Shown here piece by piece: positions 52,152 through 60,809 of a stretch of DNA of 64,000 nucleotides. Source of the stretch: Sphingomonas sp. (GTDB lineage: Bacteria; Pseudomonadota; Alphaproteobacteria; Sphingomonadales; Sphingomonadaceae); assembly GCF_004799495.1 (NCBI RefSeq), contig NZ_SSMY01000008.1:385186-449185 (forward strand), given 5' to 3'. Within the stretch, counting starts at the first letter, position 1; the number at the start of each line of letters is the position of its first letter. Below the pieces are notes generated by a model. That model did no database searches and was not told the origin of the DNA. It saw only the letters and a program-made list of their open reading frames with translations. The position numbers and the translations under genes were made by a program.

Positions 52152-53369
52152 ATGATCGTGGCGAGAACATCCCTCCTGATCGGGATCGCCGCGATAGCGG
52201 CGTGCTCAGCATCGCCGGGCGACGGCGGGCAAAGCGTGCCGCGCAACTCGCCACTCGAGCCGGATATCGTCAATGTGCCCGCGACCACAGGGCGCGCCAA
52301 CCTGACCCCGACGGCGCCGCCGTTCGCGATCGCGGAGATCGGCAGGTTCGACGATCCGTTCGCCATCGCCTTTATCCACGATGGCAAGGCCCTCGTCACG
52401 GAGAAGGTGGGCCGCCTGAAGCTGCGGAACGGCGACCGCGCGGTAGTGGATGTCGCTGGCGTGCCCAAGGTCGCGACGGGTGGACAGGGCGGACTGCTCG
52501 ACGTCGCGGCGGCGCCCGACTTCATGCACGGCAACGCGACGATCTACCTGACGTATTCGGAATCCGGCGCGGGGGGCAGCGCGCTGGCGCTCGCCAAAGC
52601 GGAGCTCGATATCGACGACGAATGCGTGGCAGCGCCGTGTCCGGTCCGCGGCGCCGCGTTACGCAACCTCCATGTGATCTGGCGCTCGGGATCCAACGGT
52701 CCCGGCGGACAGTTCGGCGCAAACATCCTGTTCTCGCCCGATGGGAAATATCTGTTCCTGAGTTCAGGCGAGCGCCAGCGCTTCACCCCGGCGCAGGACC
52801 CCAAACAGGCGCTCGGCAAGATCCTGCGGCTGACGCTCGACGGCAAGGCCGCGCCGGGCAACCCGATGTATGACAGGGGCGGGGTCGAGGCGATGACCTG
52901 GACGACCGGGCACCGCAACCCGTACGGCATGGTGTTCGCGCCCGACGGCAGGTTGTGGGAGGAGGAGATGGGCCCGCGCGGCGGGGACGAGCTCAACCTG
53001 ATTCTGCCCGGCCGGAATTACGGCTGGCCGATCGTCTCCAACGGCGACAATTATTCGGGCCAGCCGATCCCCGACCATCCCAGCCGCCCCGACCTCGAAG
53101 CGCCCAAATTGTGGTGGAACCCGTCGATCTCCCCGGGCGGGATGATCCTCTATTCGGGCGACATGTTCCCGGCGCTCAAGGGCTCGCTGCTGATCGCCGC
53201 GTTGTCGGGCGAGGCGCTGATCCAGGTGCGGATCGCAGGCGACACCGCGACGCCGGTCGCGCAATGGCGCATGGGCGCGCGCATCCGCGACGTGGCGCAG
53301 GCGCCGGACGGGTCGATCTGGCTGTTGGAGGACGAGGGCAAGTTGGTGCGGCTGACGCCGCGGACCTAA
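52152..53369 (+). CDS. PQQ-dependent sugar (aldose) dehydrogenase-like lipoprotein
   Basis: 405 aa. The lipobox IAAC in the signal peptide (IGIAAIAACSAS) anchors it to the membrane. The six-bladed propeller of soluble glucose/sorbosone dehydrogenases is indicated by FAIAFIHDGKALVTEKVGRL, GVPKVATGGQGGLLDVA, TTGHRNPYGMVF, EEEMGPRGGDELNLI and NYGWP. It would oxidise aldoses in the periplasm with PQQ. Whether this strain makes PQQ cannot be seen. Its stop overlaps that of the next, convergent gene. Confidence 0.9.
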   Translation: MIVARTSLLIGIAAIAACSASPGDGGQSVPRNSPLEPDIVNVPATTGRANLTPTAPPFAIAEIGRFDDPFAIAFIHDGKALVTEKVGRLKLRNGDRAVVDVAGVPKVATGGQGGLLDVAAAPDFMHGNATIYLTYSESGAGGSALALAKAELDIDDECVAAPCPVRGAALRNLHVIWRSGSNGPGGQFGANILFSPDGKYLFLSSGERQRFTPAQDPKQALGKILRLTLDGKAAPGNPMYDRGGVEAMTWTTGHRNPYGMVFAPDGRLWEEEMGPRGGDELNLILPGRNYGWPIVSNGDNYSGQPIPDHPSRPDLEAPKLWWNPSISPGGMILYSGDMFPALKGSLLIAALSGEALIQVRIAGDTATPVAQWRMGARIRDVAQAPDGSIWLLEDEGKLVRLTPRT

Positions 53370-53794
53370 TCGTCGCGGCGGAAGCGGCGTACCACACCGT
53401 CGCTGCTCGTCTCGTATCCGTCAGCGGCGATGCGCCAGATTGTCGTCATCGCCTGTGGCGTCGACGCGGGCGTCGTGCGCATCGTCAACCGGAACGTGAT
53501 CGCGCCGCCATCGACCGATGCGGTGCCGCGGCCGACTCCGCCGAGCGAATTGACATAGGTGAAGACGATGGCGTCACCCTCGGCGCTGTAGATCGTCTCA
53601 CCGGCATAGACGACCGCACCGCCGCGCCGGACTTGGTGCGTGTCGCGGACATGCGCGCCGCCATAGAGCGAGGCGAAGCAGTGCCGGTCGGCGGTGCCCG
53701 GGGCGATATCGGTGCTCCAACAATGCCCGACCAGCCGATCGAACGGTGCGAGCGGACCGGACAAGGCGGCGAGCAGGAAGGGCAGGGCGATCAT
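53366..53794 (-). CDS. secreted protein of unknown function
   Basis: 142 aa. Short signal-like N-terminus (MIALPFLLAALSG), then PFDRLVGHCWSTDI and beta-rich repeats (GGAHVRDTHQV, AVVYAGETIYSAEGDAIVFT) ending in the conserved-looking YETSSDGVVRRF. Looks like a small beta-barrel of the lipocalin/DUF1579 sort; the family is not certain. It starts four bases after the stop of the thioesterase gene and belongs to that operon. Confidence 0.65.
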   Translation of the reverse strand: MIALPFLLAALSGPLAPFDRLVGHCWSTDIAPGTADRHCFASLYGGAHVRDTHQVRRGGAVVYAGETIYSAEGDAIVFTYVNSLGGVGRGTASVDGGAITFRLTMRTTPASTPQAMTTIWRIAADGYETSSDGVVRRFRRDD

Positions 53795-53798
53795 CGGT

Positions 53799-54185
53799 TC
53801 AGCTCCTGACGATCAGATAGTTCATCCGCGCCGCGGCGATCGGCTTGGCGGGGTCGTCTTGCCACGCGGTCGCTTCGACATTGGCAACGCGGGTGCCGAG
53901 CCGGGTGATGACGCCCTTCGACCGCGTTTCCTTGTCGCGGCCGCCGCGCATGAAATCGACCGTGACGTTGATCGGCTTGATCTCGCCGCCGCCTTCGCCC
54001 TCCAGCGCGTCGTGGAGCGCGACGATCGCCGCCATCTCCATCAGCCCGCTGATCGCGCCGCCGTGCAGGAAACCGGGGCGGCCGAGCACGTCGGTTTGGA
54101 ACGGCATCATCAGCATCGGCGCGCCGGCGTCGTCCTTCTCGACGATCAGCCCGAGCAGGTCGGCATAGGGCGGCATCTTCATCAT
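53799..54185 (-). CDS. PaaI-type hotdog thioesterase A
   Basis: 128 aa. Hotdog fold: DVLGRPGFLHGGAISGLMEM with the HGG box typical of PaaI thioesterases, which hydrolyse acyl-CoAs. A strand KPINVTVDFMRGGRDKETR and a C-terminal strand follow. The ATG overlaps the stop of thioesterase B (ATGA), so two hotdog proteins are coupled and may form a hetero-oligomer. Divergent from an acyl-CoA synthetase. Confidence 0.85.
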   Translation of the reverse strand: MMKMPPYADLLGLIVEKDDAGAPMLMMPFQTDVLGRPGFLHGGAISGLMEMAAIVALHDALEGEGGGEIKPINVTVDFMRGGRDKETRSKGVITRLGTRVANVEATAWQDDPAKPIAAARMNYLIVRS

Positions 54186-54616
54186 CGCGGATAGCCGTCG
54201 GGTGCCATGAACGTTCCCGCGACGTGCGCGAGCGGATCCGCCGGATCGCCGTCATGCGCTTGCCCCCGCACGAACGCGATCGATCGCGTCAGGCGATAGC
54301 ATTCGCCGCGCCCGATCACGGTCTTGCCGGGAGTCGCGGGGCGCAGGTAATCGACCCGCAGGTCGAGCGTCGCGTGCGCCACGAACGCATCGGCACGCAG
54401 CCACACCCCCATGCTCGTCGCCATGTCCATCAGCGACAGGATCGGCCCCGATGCGACCACGCCGGTGCCGAGATTGCCGACGAGTTTCTCGTCATACGGC
54501 AGTGCCAGTTCGGCCCAATCGGGCCCGTGCGCCTGATAGCGGATGCCCAAGGCGCCGCCATGGCCGATTCGCGCGGCGAAGAAACGCTGGGGGTCGAAAC
54601 CGGGCAGGTGGTTCAT
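54182..54616 (-). CDS. PaaI-type hotdog thioesterase B
   Basis: 144 aa from the ATG giving MNHLPGFDPQRF. ELALPYDEKLVGNLGTGVVA then PILSLMDMATSMGVW replaces the HGG box (the catalytic helix region is divergent), and ATLDLRVDYLRPATPGKTVIG is a usual hotdog strand pair. Missing the standard HGG, it may be less active or a partner subunit of thioesterase A. Divergent from the acyl-CoA synthetase gene, with the start codons 70 bases apart. Confidence 0.8.
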   Translation of the reverse strand: MNHLPGFDPQRFFAARIGHGGALGIRYQAHGPDWAELALPYDEKLVGNLGTGVVASGPILSLMDMATSMGVWLRADAFVAHATLDLRVDYLRPATPGKTVIGRGECYRLTRSIAFVRGQAHDGDPADPLAHVAGTFMAPDGYPR

Positions 54617-54686
54617 CGCGACCCGCCCTAGCAACCAGTTGCGGCCTCCGCCAACCCCGCTTAGCGTGGCCGAAAAGGAGGGGCGG

Positions 54687-56228
54687 ATGCACCCGAGCGT
54701 CCATGCCAAGGCGAACCCGGACAAGCCCGCGCTGATCGTCGCGGAAACGGGCGAGACGTGGAGCTATGCCGAGCTCGACCGCCGCTCGAACCGGGTGGCT
54801 CAGCTGTTCCGCGCGCGGGGGTTGCAGGTCGGCGACACTGTTGCGCTGTTCCTCGACAACGTGCCGGAGTTTTTCGCGCTGACCTGGGGCGCGCAGCGCA
54901 GCGGGCTGTTCTACGTCTGCATCTCGTCCAAGCTCACCGCGCCGGAGGCGCACTATATCGTCGAGGATTCGGGGGCGAAGCTCGTGCTGGCGTCGGCGGC
55001 GCTCGGGCTGGCGGTCGAGCGGCTCGGACCGATGATTGGGGATCGCGGCAAGCTGGTGCTCGGCGGGAGCGTGATCGGGTGGGAGAGCCTCGAGGACGCG
55101 CTCGCGGCGCAACCCGACACGCCGATCGCCGACGAGCGCGCCGGGATCGACATGCTCTATTCGTCGGGCACGACGGGGCGGCCCAAGGGGGTGCGCGTCG
55201 CGCTGCCCGAGGACCCCAGCCCCGCCGCGCCCAACGTGCTGATCCAGCTCGCCGCCGGGCTCTACGGGTTCGGGCCCGACAGCATCTATCTCAGCCCCGC
55301 GCCGATGTACCACGCCGCCCCCTTGCGCTGGTCGATGAGCGTCCAGCGGCTCGGCGGCACTGTCGTGATGATGCAGCATTTCGACCCGCTCGCGGCGCTG
55401 GCGGCGATCGAAACCTACCGCGCCACTTGCAGCCAATGGGTCCCGACGCACTTCGTCCGCATGCTCAAGCTCGATCCCGATATGCGCGCGCGGCACGATA
55501 TCTCCAGCATGAATGCTGCGATCCACGCCGCAGCACCCTGCCCGATCCCGGTCAAGGAGGCGATGATCGACTGGTGGGGGCCGGTGATCTTCGAATATTA
55601 TGCGGGGTCGGAGGGGAACGGCTTCACCTCGATCACATCGGCGCAATGGCTCGAGCACAAGGGGTCGGTCGGCAAGCCGGCGTATGGCGTGGCGCACATC
55701 TGCGGCGAGGATGGCGAGGAATTGCCGCCGGGCGCCGAGGGCTTGATCTATTTCGAGGGCGGCGGGCAGTTCGAATATCACAATGATCCGGCCAAGACCG
55801 CCGAGGCGAGGAACGCGCACGGCTGGTCGACGCTCGGCGATATCGGGCGGCTCGACGAGGACGGGTTCCTGTATCTGACCGACCGCAAGAGCTTCATGAT
55901 CATCTCGGGCGGGGTGAACATCTACCCGCAGGAGATCGAGAACCGGATCATCACGCACCCGAAGGTCGCCGATGTCGCGGTGATCGGCGCGCCCGACCCC
56001 GAAATGGGCGAGCGTGTGGTGGCGGTCGTGCAGCCCGTCGACATGGCGGAGGCGGGGCCGGCGCTGGCGGAGGAACTGACTGCGTGGTGTCGTGAGGAGC
56101 TGTCGGGGGTAAAGATGCCGCGCCAGATCGACTTCACCGCCGAACTGCCGCGGCATGCGACGGGGAAACTCTACAAGCGCCTGCTGCGGGATCAGTATTG
56201 GGGCGAGACCGGGAGCCGGATCGTCTGA
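54687..56228 (+). CDS. AMP-binding acyl-CoA synthetase
   Basis: 513 aa. P-loop MLYSSGTTGRPKGVRV near residue 155, FEYYAGSEGNG and GWSTLGDIGRLDEDGFLYLTDR for the hinge, and the C-terminal catalytic lysine in PRHATGKLYKRLL. AAGGAGGGG precedes the ATG. It resembles medium/long-chain or terpene-acid ligases. With the two thioesterases, the enoyl-CoA hydratase downstream and the acyl-CoA dehydrogenase at the window end it suggests acyl-CoA breakdown. Substrate unknown. Confidence 0.9.
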   Translation: MHPSVHAKANPDKPALIVAETGETWSYAELDRRSNRVAQLFRARGLQVGDTVALFLDNVPEFFALTWGAQRSGLFYVCISSKLTAPEAHYIVEDSGAKLVLASAALGLAVERLGPMIGDRGKLVLGGSVIGWESLEDALAAQPDTPIADERAGIDMLYSSGTTGRPKGVRVALPEDPSPAAPNVLIQLAAGLYGFGPDSIYLSPAPMYHAAPLRWSMSVQRLGGTVVMMQHFDPLAALAAIETYRATCSQWVPTHFVRMLKLDPDMRARHDISSMNAAIHAAAPCPIPVKEAMIDWWGPVIFEYYAGSEGNGFTSITSAQWLEHKGSVGKPAYGVAHICGEDGEELPPGAEGLIYFEGGGQFEYHNDPAKTAEARNAHGWSTLGDIGRLDEDGFLYLTDRKSFMIISGGVNIYPQEIENRIITHPKVADVAVIGAPDPEMGERVVAVVQPVDMAEAGPALAEELTAWCREELSGVKMPRQIDFTAELPRHATGKLYKRLLRDQYWGETGSRIV

Positions 56229-56234
56229 TCCCCC

Positions 56235-56304
56235 CCGTTCGTGTCGAGCGAAGTCGAGACACTGGGCTGGGAACGCGCTTCTCGACTGCGCTCGAAGCGA
56301 ACGG
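56235..56304. repeat. imperfect palindromic intergenic repeat (CGTTCG...CGAACG type)
   Basis: CCGTTCGTGTCGAGCGAAGT and the inverted ...TGCGCTCGAAGCGAACGG end bracket a short centre in the gap between the ligase and the enoyl-CoA hydratase. It has the same end type as 2762-2828. It leaves the two genes possibly co-transcribed through a hairpin. Confidence 0.7.
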
Positions 56305-56320
56305 ATTTGAAAGGATGCCC

Positions 56321-57100
56321 ATGAACGACCGTGTTTCGATCACCGTCACGGACCAGATTGCCGACGTGCGGCTAACCCGCGCCGACAAGATGAACGCGAT
56401 CGACCCGGCGATGTTCGCCGCGATCGGCGAGGCAATCGACGAGTTGGCGCCGCGCACCGACGTGCGCTGCGTCGTGCTGTCGGGCGAGGGGCGGGCGTTC
56501 TGCGCGGGACTCGACATGGCGAGCATGCAAGCCGGCGGCTCGGGCACCGGGCGCGGGCGCAACGATCAGGGCAGCATCCTGCCGCAGCACGTGACGTGGG
56601 GCTGGCGGCAATTGCCGATGCCGGTGATCGCGGCGGTCCACGGCGTGGCGTTCGGCGGGGGTTTCCAGATCATGTCCGGAGCCGACATCCGTATTGCCGC
56701 CCCCGGCAGCCGCTTCGCGATCCGCGAGAGCTACTGGGGTCTTGTTCCCGACATGGCCGGCTGGCCGATCTGGCGCGGGCTGGTGCGCGACGACGTGTTG
56801 CGCGAACTGGCGTACACCGCGCGCGAATTCGATGCGGAGGAGGCGTTGCGCCACGGCTTCATCACCCGCATCGCCGACGATCCGCACGCCGCCGCGATGG
56901 AGCTTGCCACCGCGATCGCCGGCCGCAGCCCGCACGCAATCCGCGGCATCAAGCGCCTCGCCAACGCCGCGCACGACATGGACCCGCGCGCGCTGCTCCA
57001 GATGGAAACCGACGAACAGGTCGCGGTGATCGGCAAGCCCAACATGATGGAGGCGGTCGCCGCCAACATCGGCAAGCGCGCAGCGGTGTTTCAGGACTAG
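56321..57100 (+). CDS. enoyl-CoA hydratase/isomerase-family protein
   Basis: 259 aa crotonase fold. The oxyanion-hole stretches are VLSGEGRAFCAGLDMASM and AAVHGVAFGGGFQIMSGADI, and the catalytic region reads ESYWGLVPDMAGW. The glutamate pair of hydratases is only partly matched, so it could be a hydratase, isomerase or CoA hydrolase. AAGGA precedes the second Met codon, which I took as the start. Same strand as the acyl-CoA synthetase. Its stop overlaps the convergent DUF1993 gene. Confidence 0.88.
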   Translation: MNDRVSITVTDQIADVRLTRADKMNAIDPAMFAAIGEAIDELAPRTDVRCVVLSGEGRAFCAGLDMASMQAGGSGTGRGRNDQGSILPQHVTWGWRQLPMPVIAAVHGVAFGGGFQIMSGADIRIAAPGSRFAIRESYWGLVPDMAGWPIWRGLVRDDVLRELAYTAREFDAEEALRHGFITRIADDPHAAAMELATAIAGRSPHAIRGIKRLANAAHDMDPRALLQMETDEQVAVIGKPNMMEAVAANIGKRAAVFQD

Positions 57101-57606
57101 AGCCGTCCCGCGAACAGGTCGATCTTCCCGATCGGCACGCCCTTCATCCGCAGGATCGCGTAGGCCATCGACAGGTGGAAATAGATGTTGGTCGTGGCGA
57201 ACACCGACAGCCACTGGCCGGTCGGCAATGTCGGTTCCATCGTGTCGGTGATTGGGACCGTCATCGGCTCGTCGTCGCGGCCGGCGAATTGCTCGGGCGT
57301 GAGCGTGGCAAGATCGCCTTGCGCCGCGGTGATCGCCGCGCGCAGATCGGCGAGGCTCGCGCTGTCCGACAGCCGCTCGGGCACCGGCAGCCCGGCGGCG
57401 CGCGCGGTCCATTGGCGTGAGAAACTGACCACCACCTCGGCCTGGAAGCGCAGCGGATGCATGTCCTCGACCAGCCGCCAGTCGAGGATCGCGTCGGGAT
57501 CGAGTCCCTGCTCGCTCGCGAACGCCGCGCCCTTGTCGAGCAGATGCGCCAGCGAGGCGAGCGTGCGGTCGTACAGCCCGACGAAGCTGAACATCGTGAT
57601 CGGCAT
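57097..57606 (-). CDS. DUF1993-family protein
   Basis: 169 aa. Opens MPITMFSFVGLYDRTLASLAHLL and contains DMHPLRFQAEVVVSFS and NIYFHLSMAYAILRMKGVPIGK, the hallmarks of the DUF1993 helical-bundle family, related in fold to DinB-like metalloproteins. Function unknown. Stand-alone, overlapping the enoyl-CoA hydratase stop and divergent from the nitroreductase gene. Confidence 0.85.
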   Translation of the reverse strand: MPITMFSFVGLYDRTLASLAHLLDKGAAFASEQGLDPDAILDWRLVEDMHPLRFQAEVVVSFSRQWTARAAGLPVPERLSDSASLADLRAAITAAQGDLATLTPEQFAGRDDEPMTVPITDTMEPTLPTGQWLSVFATTNIYFHLSMAYAILRMKGVPIGKIDLFAGRL

Positions 57607-57682
57607 GGTTGGTCCCCGCTGCGCCCCATTGACTGAACCCGACCTCTTGCAGGTGCGGCAGCGCTCGGCAAGGGTGGCGCGC

Positions 57683-58348
57683 ATGAACATCTCCGATGCC
57701 ATCGCGGCGCGCCGGTCGGTGCGCGGGTTCGTCGACACGGCGGTCGATCCGCGCTTGCTGCGCGAGATCGTGGTCAAGGCGGCGCGCGCGGCGAGCGGGG
57801 GCAATCTGCAGCCCTGGCATATCGACCTGGTGAGCGGCGACAGCTTGGCCGACCTCAAGACGATCATGGCGGCCAAGCTGATGGCGGGCGAGACCGAGAC
57901 GCCGGGCTACGACATCTATCCGCGCGAGCTCGCCGCGCCGTACCGCGAGCGGCGCTTCGCCGTGGGCGAGGCGATGTACGGCCATGTCGGCATTCCGCGT
58001 GAGGACAAGGCGGCGCGGCGGATGTGGTTCGCGCGCAACTTCGCCTTCTTCGGCGCGCCCACGGCTTTGTTCTGCACGGTCGACCGGCGGATGGGACCGC
58101 CGCAATGGTCGGACCTGGGGATGTACCTGCAGAACGTGATGCTGCTCGCGGTCGAGGCCGGGCTGGCGACCTGCGCGCAGGAATGCTGGGCGATCTACCC
58201 GCGCACGATCGAAACATTTCTGGGGACGCCGGCGGAGCGGATGCTCTTCTGCGGGATGGCGATCGGGTATGAAGACACGGCCGAGCCGGCCAACCGGTTG
58301 CGCACCGAACGGGCGGACGAAGGGGAATGGCTGACGGTCAGGAATTAG
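57683..58348 (+). CDS. nitroreductase-family FMN flavoprotein
   Basis: 221 aa. AIAARRSVRGF at the start (FMN phosphate contact), AARAASGGNLQPWHI, and the C-terminal MLFCGMAIGYEDTAEPANRLR are standard. Reduces nitroaromatics, quinones or enones with NAD(P)H. An in-frame ATG earlier would add a tail unlike the family, so the ATG giving MNISDAIAARR is used. Stop overlaps the next gene. Confidence 0.9.
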   Translation: MNISDAIAARRSVRGFVDTAVDPRLLREIVVKAARAASGGNLQPWHIDLVSGDSLADLKTIMAAKLMAGETETPGYDIYPRELAAPYRERRFAVGEAMYGHVGIPREDKAARRMWFARNFAFFGAPTALFCTVDRRMGPPQWSDLGMYLQNVMLLAVEAGLATCAQECWAIYPRTIETFLGTPAERMLFCGMAIGYEDTAEPANRLRTERADEGEWLTVRN

Positions 58349-58611
58349 AGCACCACCGACTCCGCTTCGGTCTGCTCGATCGCGGCCTGGACCATGCGTT
58401 CCCACATGTCGGCGTCGCCAGCCTGCGCCATCGCTTCGTCGGGTTCGCGCAACGTCTTGAGCACTGCGACGGCATCCATCAAATGGTCGCGCCAAGTCTG
58501 CTCGACGATCGGCGAGGCCGGGGCGTCACCGCCTTCGGCATTGGCGCTGGCGTGCTGGCCGGCGAGTACGCGGGCGATGCGTTCGGCGGCGGTCGTGGTG
58601 GCGATGGGCAT
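58345..58611 (-). CDS. small helical protein of unknown function (88 aa)
   Basis: Mostly helical and acidic: TAAERIARVLAGQHASANAE, then TWRDHLMDAVAVLKTLREPD and ADMWERMVQAAIEQTEAE. No family is recognised. Convergent with and overlapping the nitroreductase stop. A tandem 34-bp repeat lies just upstream of its start. Confidence 0.6.
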   Translation of the reverse strand: MPIATTTAAERIARVLAGQHASANAEGGDAPASPIVEQTWRDHLMDAVAVLKTLREPDEAMAQAGDADMWERMVQAAIEQTEAESVVL

Positions 58612-58617
58612 GACAAT

Positions 58618-58685
58618 CTCCTCGCGGTTTCAACCCGCCAGGCGGCGCAACCTCCTCGCGGTTTCAACCCGCCAGGCGGCGCAAC
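58618..58685. repeat. two tandem 34-bp units
   Basis: CTCCTCGCGGTTTCAACCCG...CGCAAC occurs twice head to tail with no spacer and no mismatch (58618-58651 and 58652-58685). Each unit carries a GCGG-TTTCAACC-CGC partial palindrome. Lies between the 88-aa gene and the cupin gene, in the promoter region of the former. Confidence 0.9.
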
Positions 58686-58713
58686 GATCCTTGGCGGCCC
58701 CCGCTCGCGCCTT

Positions 58714-59103
58714 CTAGTCCAGGTCGGTCTGGATCCAGCGCGGCGAGTGGTGGATGTCGACGGTCTGGAGGCGTCCCGGGCCGAGATTTTCGAACCGATG
58801 CGGCACCGCGGCGGGGCCGAACACGATTTCGCCCGCCGACGCGTCGATTACGGTATCGCCGACGAAGAAGCGCGCCCGGCCTTCGACTACGACGAAGGTC
58901 TCGTCATAGGGGTGGACGTGTAGCCGCGGGCCGACGCCGATCTCGTCGGTGCCATAGGTCAGCACGGTGACCGACCCGCCGAGCGTCTCGCCGTTGACGA
59001 AGCCGCGCCACGGGCCATCGGCCGCCGGATCGAACAGCCGCTCCTTCGCGGCGGGACGGCCGTCGGGGGTGAGGGTGGCCGGGTCGAAATCGTTGCGCGC
59101 CAT
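58714..59103 (-). CDS. cupin-domain protein
   Basis: 129 aa single-domain cupin. The metal ligands are visible in GPRLHVHPYDETFVVVEG (H-x-H-x4-E) and FGPAAVPHRFENLG (H). Probably binds Fe, Mn or Zn in the cytoplasm; these proteins range from small dioxygenases to sugar isomerases. Stand-alone. Substrate unknown. Confidence 0.85.
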   Translation of the reverse strand: MARNDFDPATLTPDGRPAAKERLFDPAADGPWRGFVNGETLGGSVTVLTYGTDEIGVGPRLHVHPYDETFVVVEGRARFFVGDTVIDASAGEIVFGPAAVPHRFENLGPGRLQTVDIHHSPRWIQTDLD

Positions 59104-59157
59104 ATCGCTCTCCTGTCGAGCAAGGATAGCGCACGGGGCCGATGAAGAAAGGACGCG

Positions 59158-59185
59158 AAAAAACCCTCTCCTATCGGGGAGAGGG
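59158..59185 (-). terminator. intrinsic terminator after the DEAD-box helicase gene
   Basis: On the minus strand a stem of CCCTCTCC and GGAGAGGG with a short loop is followed by TTTTTT. It lies about 80 bases beyond the helicase stop. The hairpin core is the same as that of the palindromic repeat at 43484, suggesting a repeat arm in use as a terminator. Confidence 0.75.
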
Positions 59186-59265
59186 AATTCGGGTTCCCGC
59201 CAAGGCCCGCCGCGGCAAAGCCGCGTCGTCGATCGGGCCGCTGGCCCGTCAGCCGGGCTCGCCGC

Positions 59266-60606
59266 TCAGCGCGAAATAGCGCCGCTATTTCGCTGCGACG
59301 AGCCACGGCGGCGATTGCCGCCACGGCCACGCGAGGCATAGGGGTTGGCCGGACGCGGATCGTGCGTCTTGCGCGGCGGGCGATGCCCGCTCGGGCCGCG
59401 CGGACGTTCGTCGCGCGTCACCTCGACATGGCCCGCTTTCTTGCGCACCGACGCCAGCCGTGCCGCTTCCGCCAAGAAGCCCTCGGGCAGCGCCTTGAGC
59501 GGCACCTTCTGGCGGATCGTCTTCTCGATATCGCGCAGATACGGCTTTTCGTCGTCGGCGACGAAGCTGATCGCGATCCCGTCATTGCCCGCGCGCGCCG
59601 TCCGCCCGATGCGGTGAACGTATTGCTCGGGCACGTTGGGGATCTCGAAATTGATCACGTGGCTGACCCCCGACACGTCGATCCCGCGCGCGGCGATGTC
59701 GGTCGCGACCAGGATCGGCACTTGCCCCGACTTGAAGAGGCCAAGCGCGCGTTCGCGCTGCGGCTGCGACTTGTTGCCGTGGATCGCGTTCGCCGCGATG
59801 CCGTTCTGGCCAAGCAGCCGGACCACGCGATCCGCGCCATGCTTGGTGCGGGTGAAGACGAGCGCGCGGTCGATCGCGGGATCGGCGAGCGTCATCGTCA
59901 GCAGCGCCTGCTTCTCCGCCTGGTTGACGAAGGTCGCGTATTGATCGACGCGCTCGGCCGTCGTCGCCGCGGGCTTGATCGCGACGGTCGCCGGGTTGGT
60001 AATGAACTGGTCGGCCAAGTCACGGATCGATTGCGGCATGGTGGCCGAGAAGAACAAGGTCTGGCGCTGGCGCGGGACCATCTTCACGATCTTCTTGAGC
60101 GCATGGATGAAGCCCAGGTCGAGCATCTGGTCGGCCTCGTCGAGCACCAAAGTCTCGATCAGCGCGAGGCTGACGAAACGCTGTTCGACCAGGTCGAGCA
60201 GGCGCCCCGGCGTCGCGACGAGGATGTCGATGCCGCGGCTCATGTCCTGACGGTTCTTGTTGATGCTGGTCCCGCCAAACACGGTCGCGACCGAGATGCG
60301 GCTGAACTTGCCGTATTCGCGCGCGCTGTCGGCGATCTGGCTGGCGAGCTCGCGCGTCGGGGCGAGCACGAGCATGCGGCAATGCGTCGGAAGGACGCGC
60401 TTGCCGCTTTCGACGAGGCGCTGGATCGACGGCAGCACGAACGCCGCGGTCTTGCCGGTGCCGGTCTGCGCGATGCCGAGCAGGTCGCGGCCTTCGAGCA
60501 CGGTCGGGATCGCCTGTTCCTGGATCGGGGTGGGCACGGAATAGCCTTTGGCTTCGAGCGCACGAACGAGTGGCTCGGCGAGACCGAGATGGGAAAATTT
60601 GGTCAT
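59266..60606 (-). CDS. rhlE: DEAD-box RNA helicase (RhlE-like)
   Basis: 446 aa. Q motif with PTPIQEQAIP, AQTGTGKTAAF (Walker A), VLDEADQMLDLGF, FFSATMP and HRIGRTARAGNDG, in order. The C-terminal 60 residues are Arg/Pro/Gly-rich and probably bind RNA. Size and RhlE-like helicase core fit a role in ribosome assembly or RNA decay in the cold. The ATG giving MTKFSHLGLAEP was chosen. The 200 bases upstream may be a long leader; I see no riboswitch there. The exact paralogue is uncertain. Confidence 0.9.
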   Translation of the reverse strand: MTKFSHLGLAEPLVRALEAKGYSVPTPIQEQAIPTVLEGRDLLGIAQTGTGKTAAFVLPSIQRLVESGKRVLPTHCRMLVLAPTRELASQIADSAREYGKFSRISVATVFGGTSINKNRQDMSRGIDILVATPGRLLDLVEQRFVSLALIETLVLDEADQMLDLGFIHALKKIVKMVPRQRQTLFFSATMPQSIRDLADQFITNPATVAIKPAATTAERVDQYATFVNQAEKQALLTMTLADPAIDRALVFTRTKHGADRVVRLLGQNGIAANAIHGNKSQPQRERALGLFKSGQVPILVATDIAARGIDVSGVSHVINFEIPNVPEQYVHRIGRTARAGNDGIAISFVADDEKPYLRDIEKTIRQKVPLKALPEGFLAEAARLASVRKKAGHVEVTRDERPRGPSGHRPPRKTHDPRPANPYASRGRGGNRRRGSSQRNSGAISR

Positions 60607-60809
60607 GGAATCTCTTTGTAATGCCTCACGCGCGCCGAAAGGACGCACGGGCGGCGGGGGTAAAATGACACCCCGCGTGACTTGGGAAGCCTGTTAGCTA
60701 TCGACCGAGGCGGAGCCTGGATGCGAACACCCGATCACGCTGCATGACGCCTCGATGGACCGGCATATGCATGCTGCAGTGCAAAAAGTCAAGGCTGGCG
60801 GCGTTTGCG

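Noticed and set aside
58618..58685. CRISPR array suggested by repeated 34-bp units
   Set aside because: The two units are directly adjacent with no spacer, there are only two, and no cas gene is in the window.
59104..59265. Small gene between the cupin and helicase genes
   Set aside because: Only a terminator hairpin and GC-rich non-coding sequence were seen.
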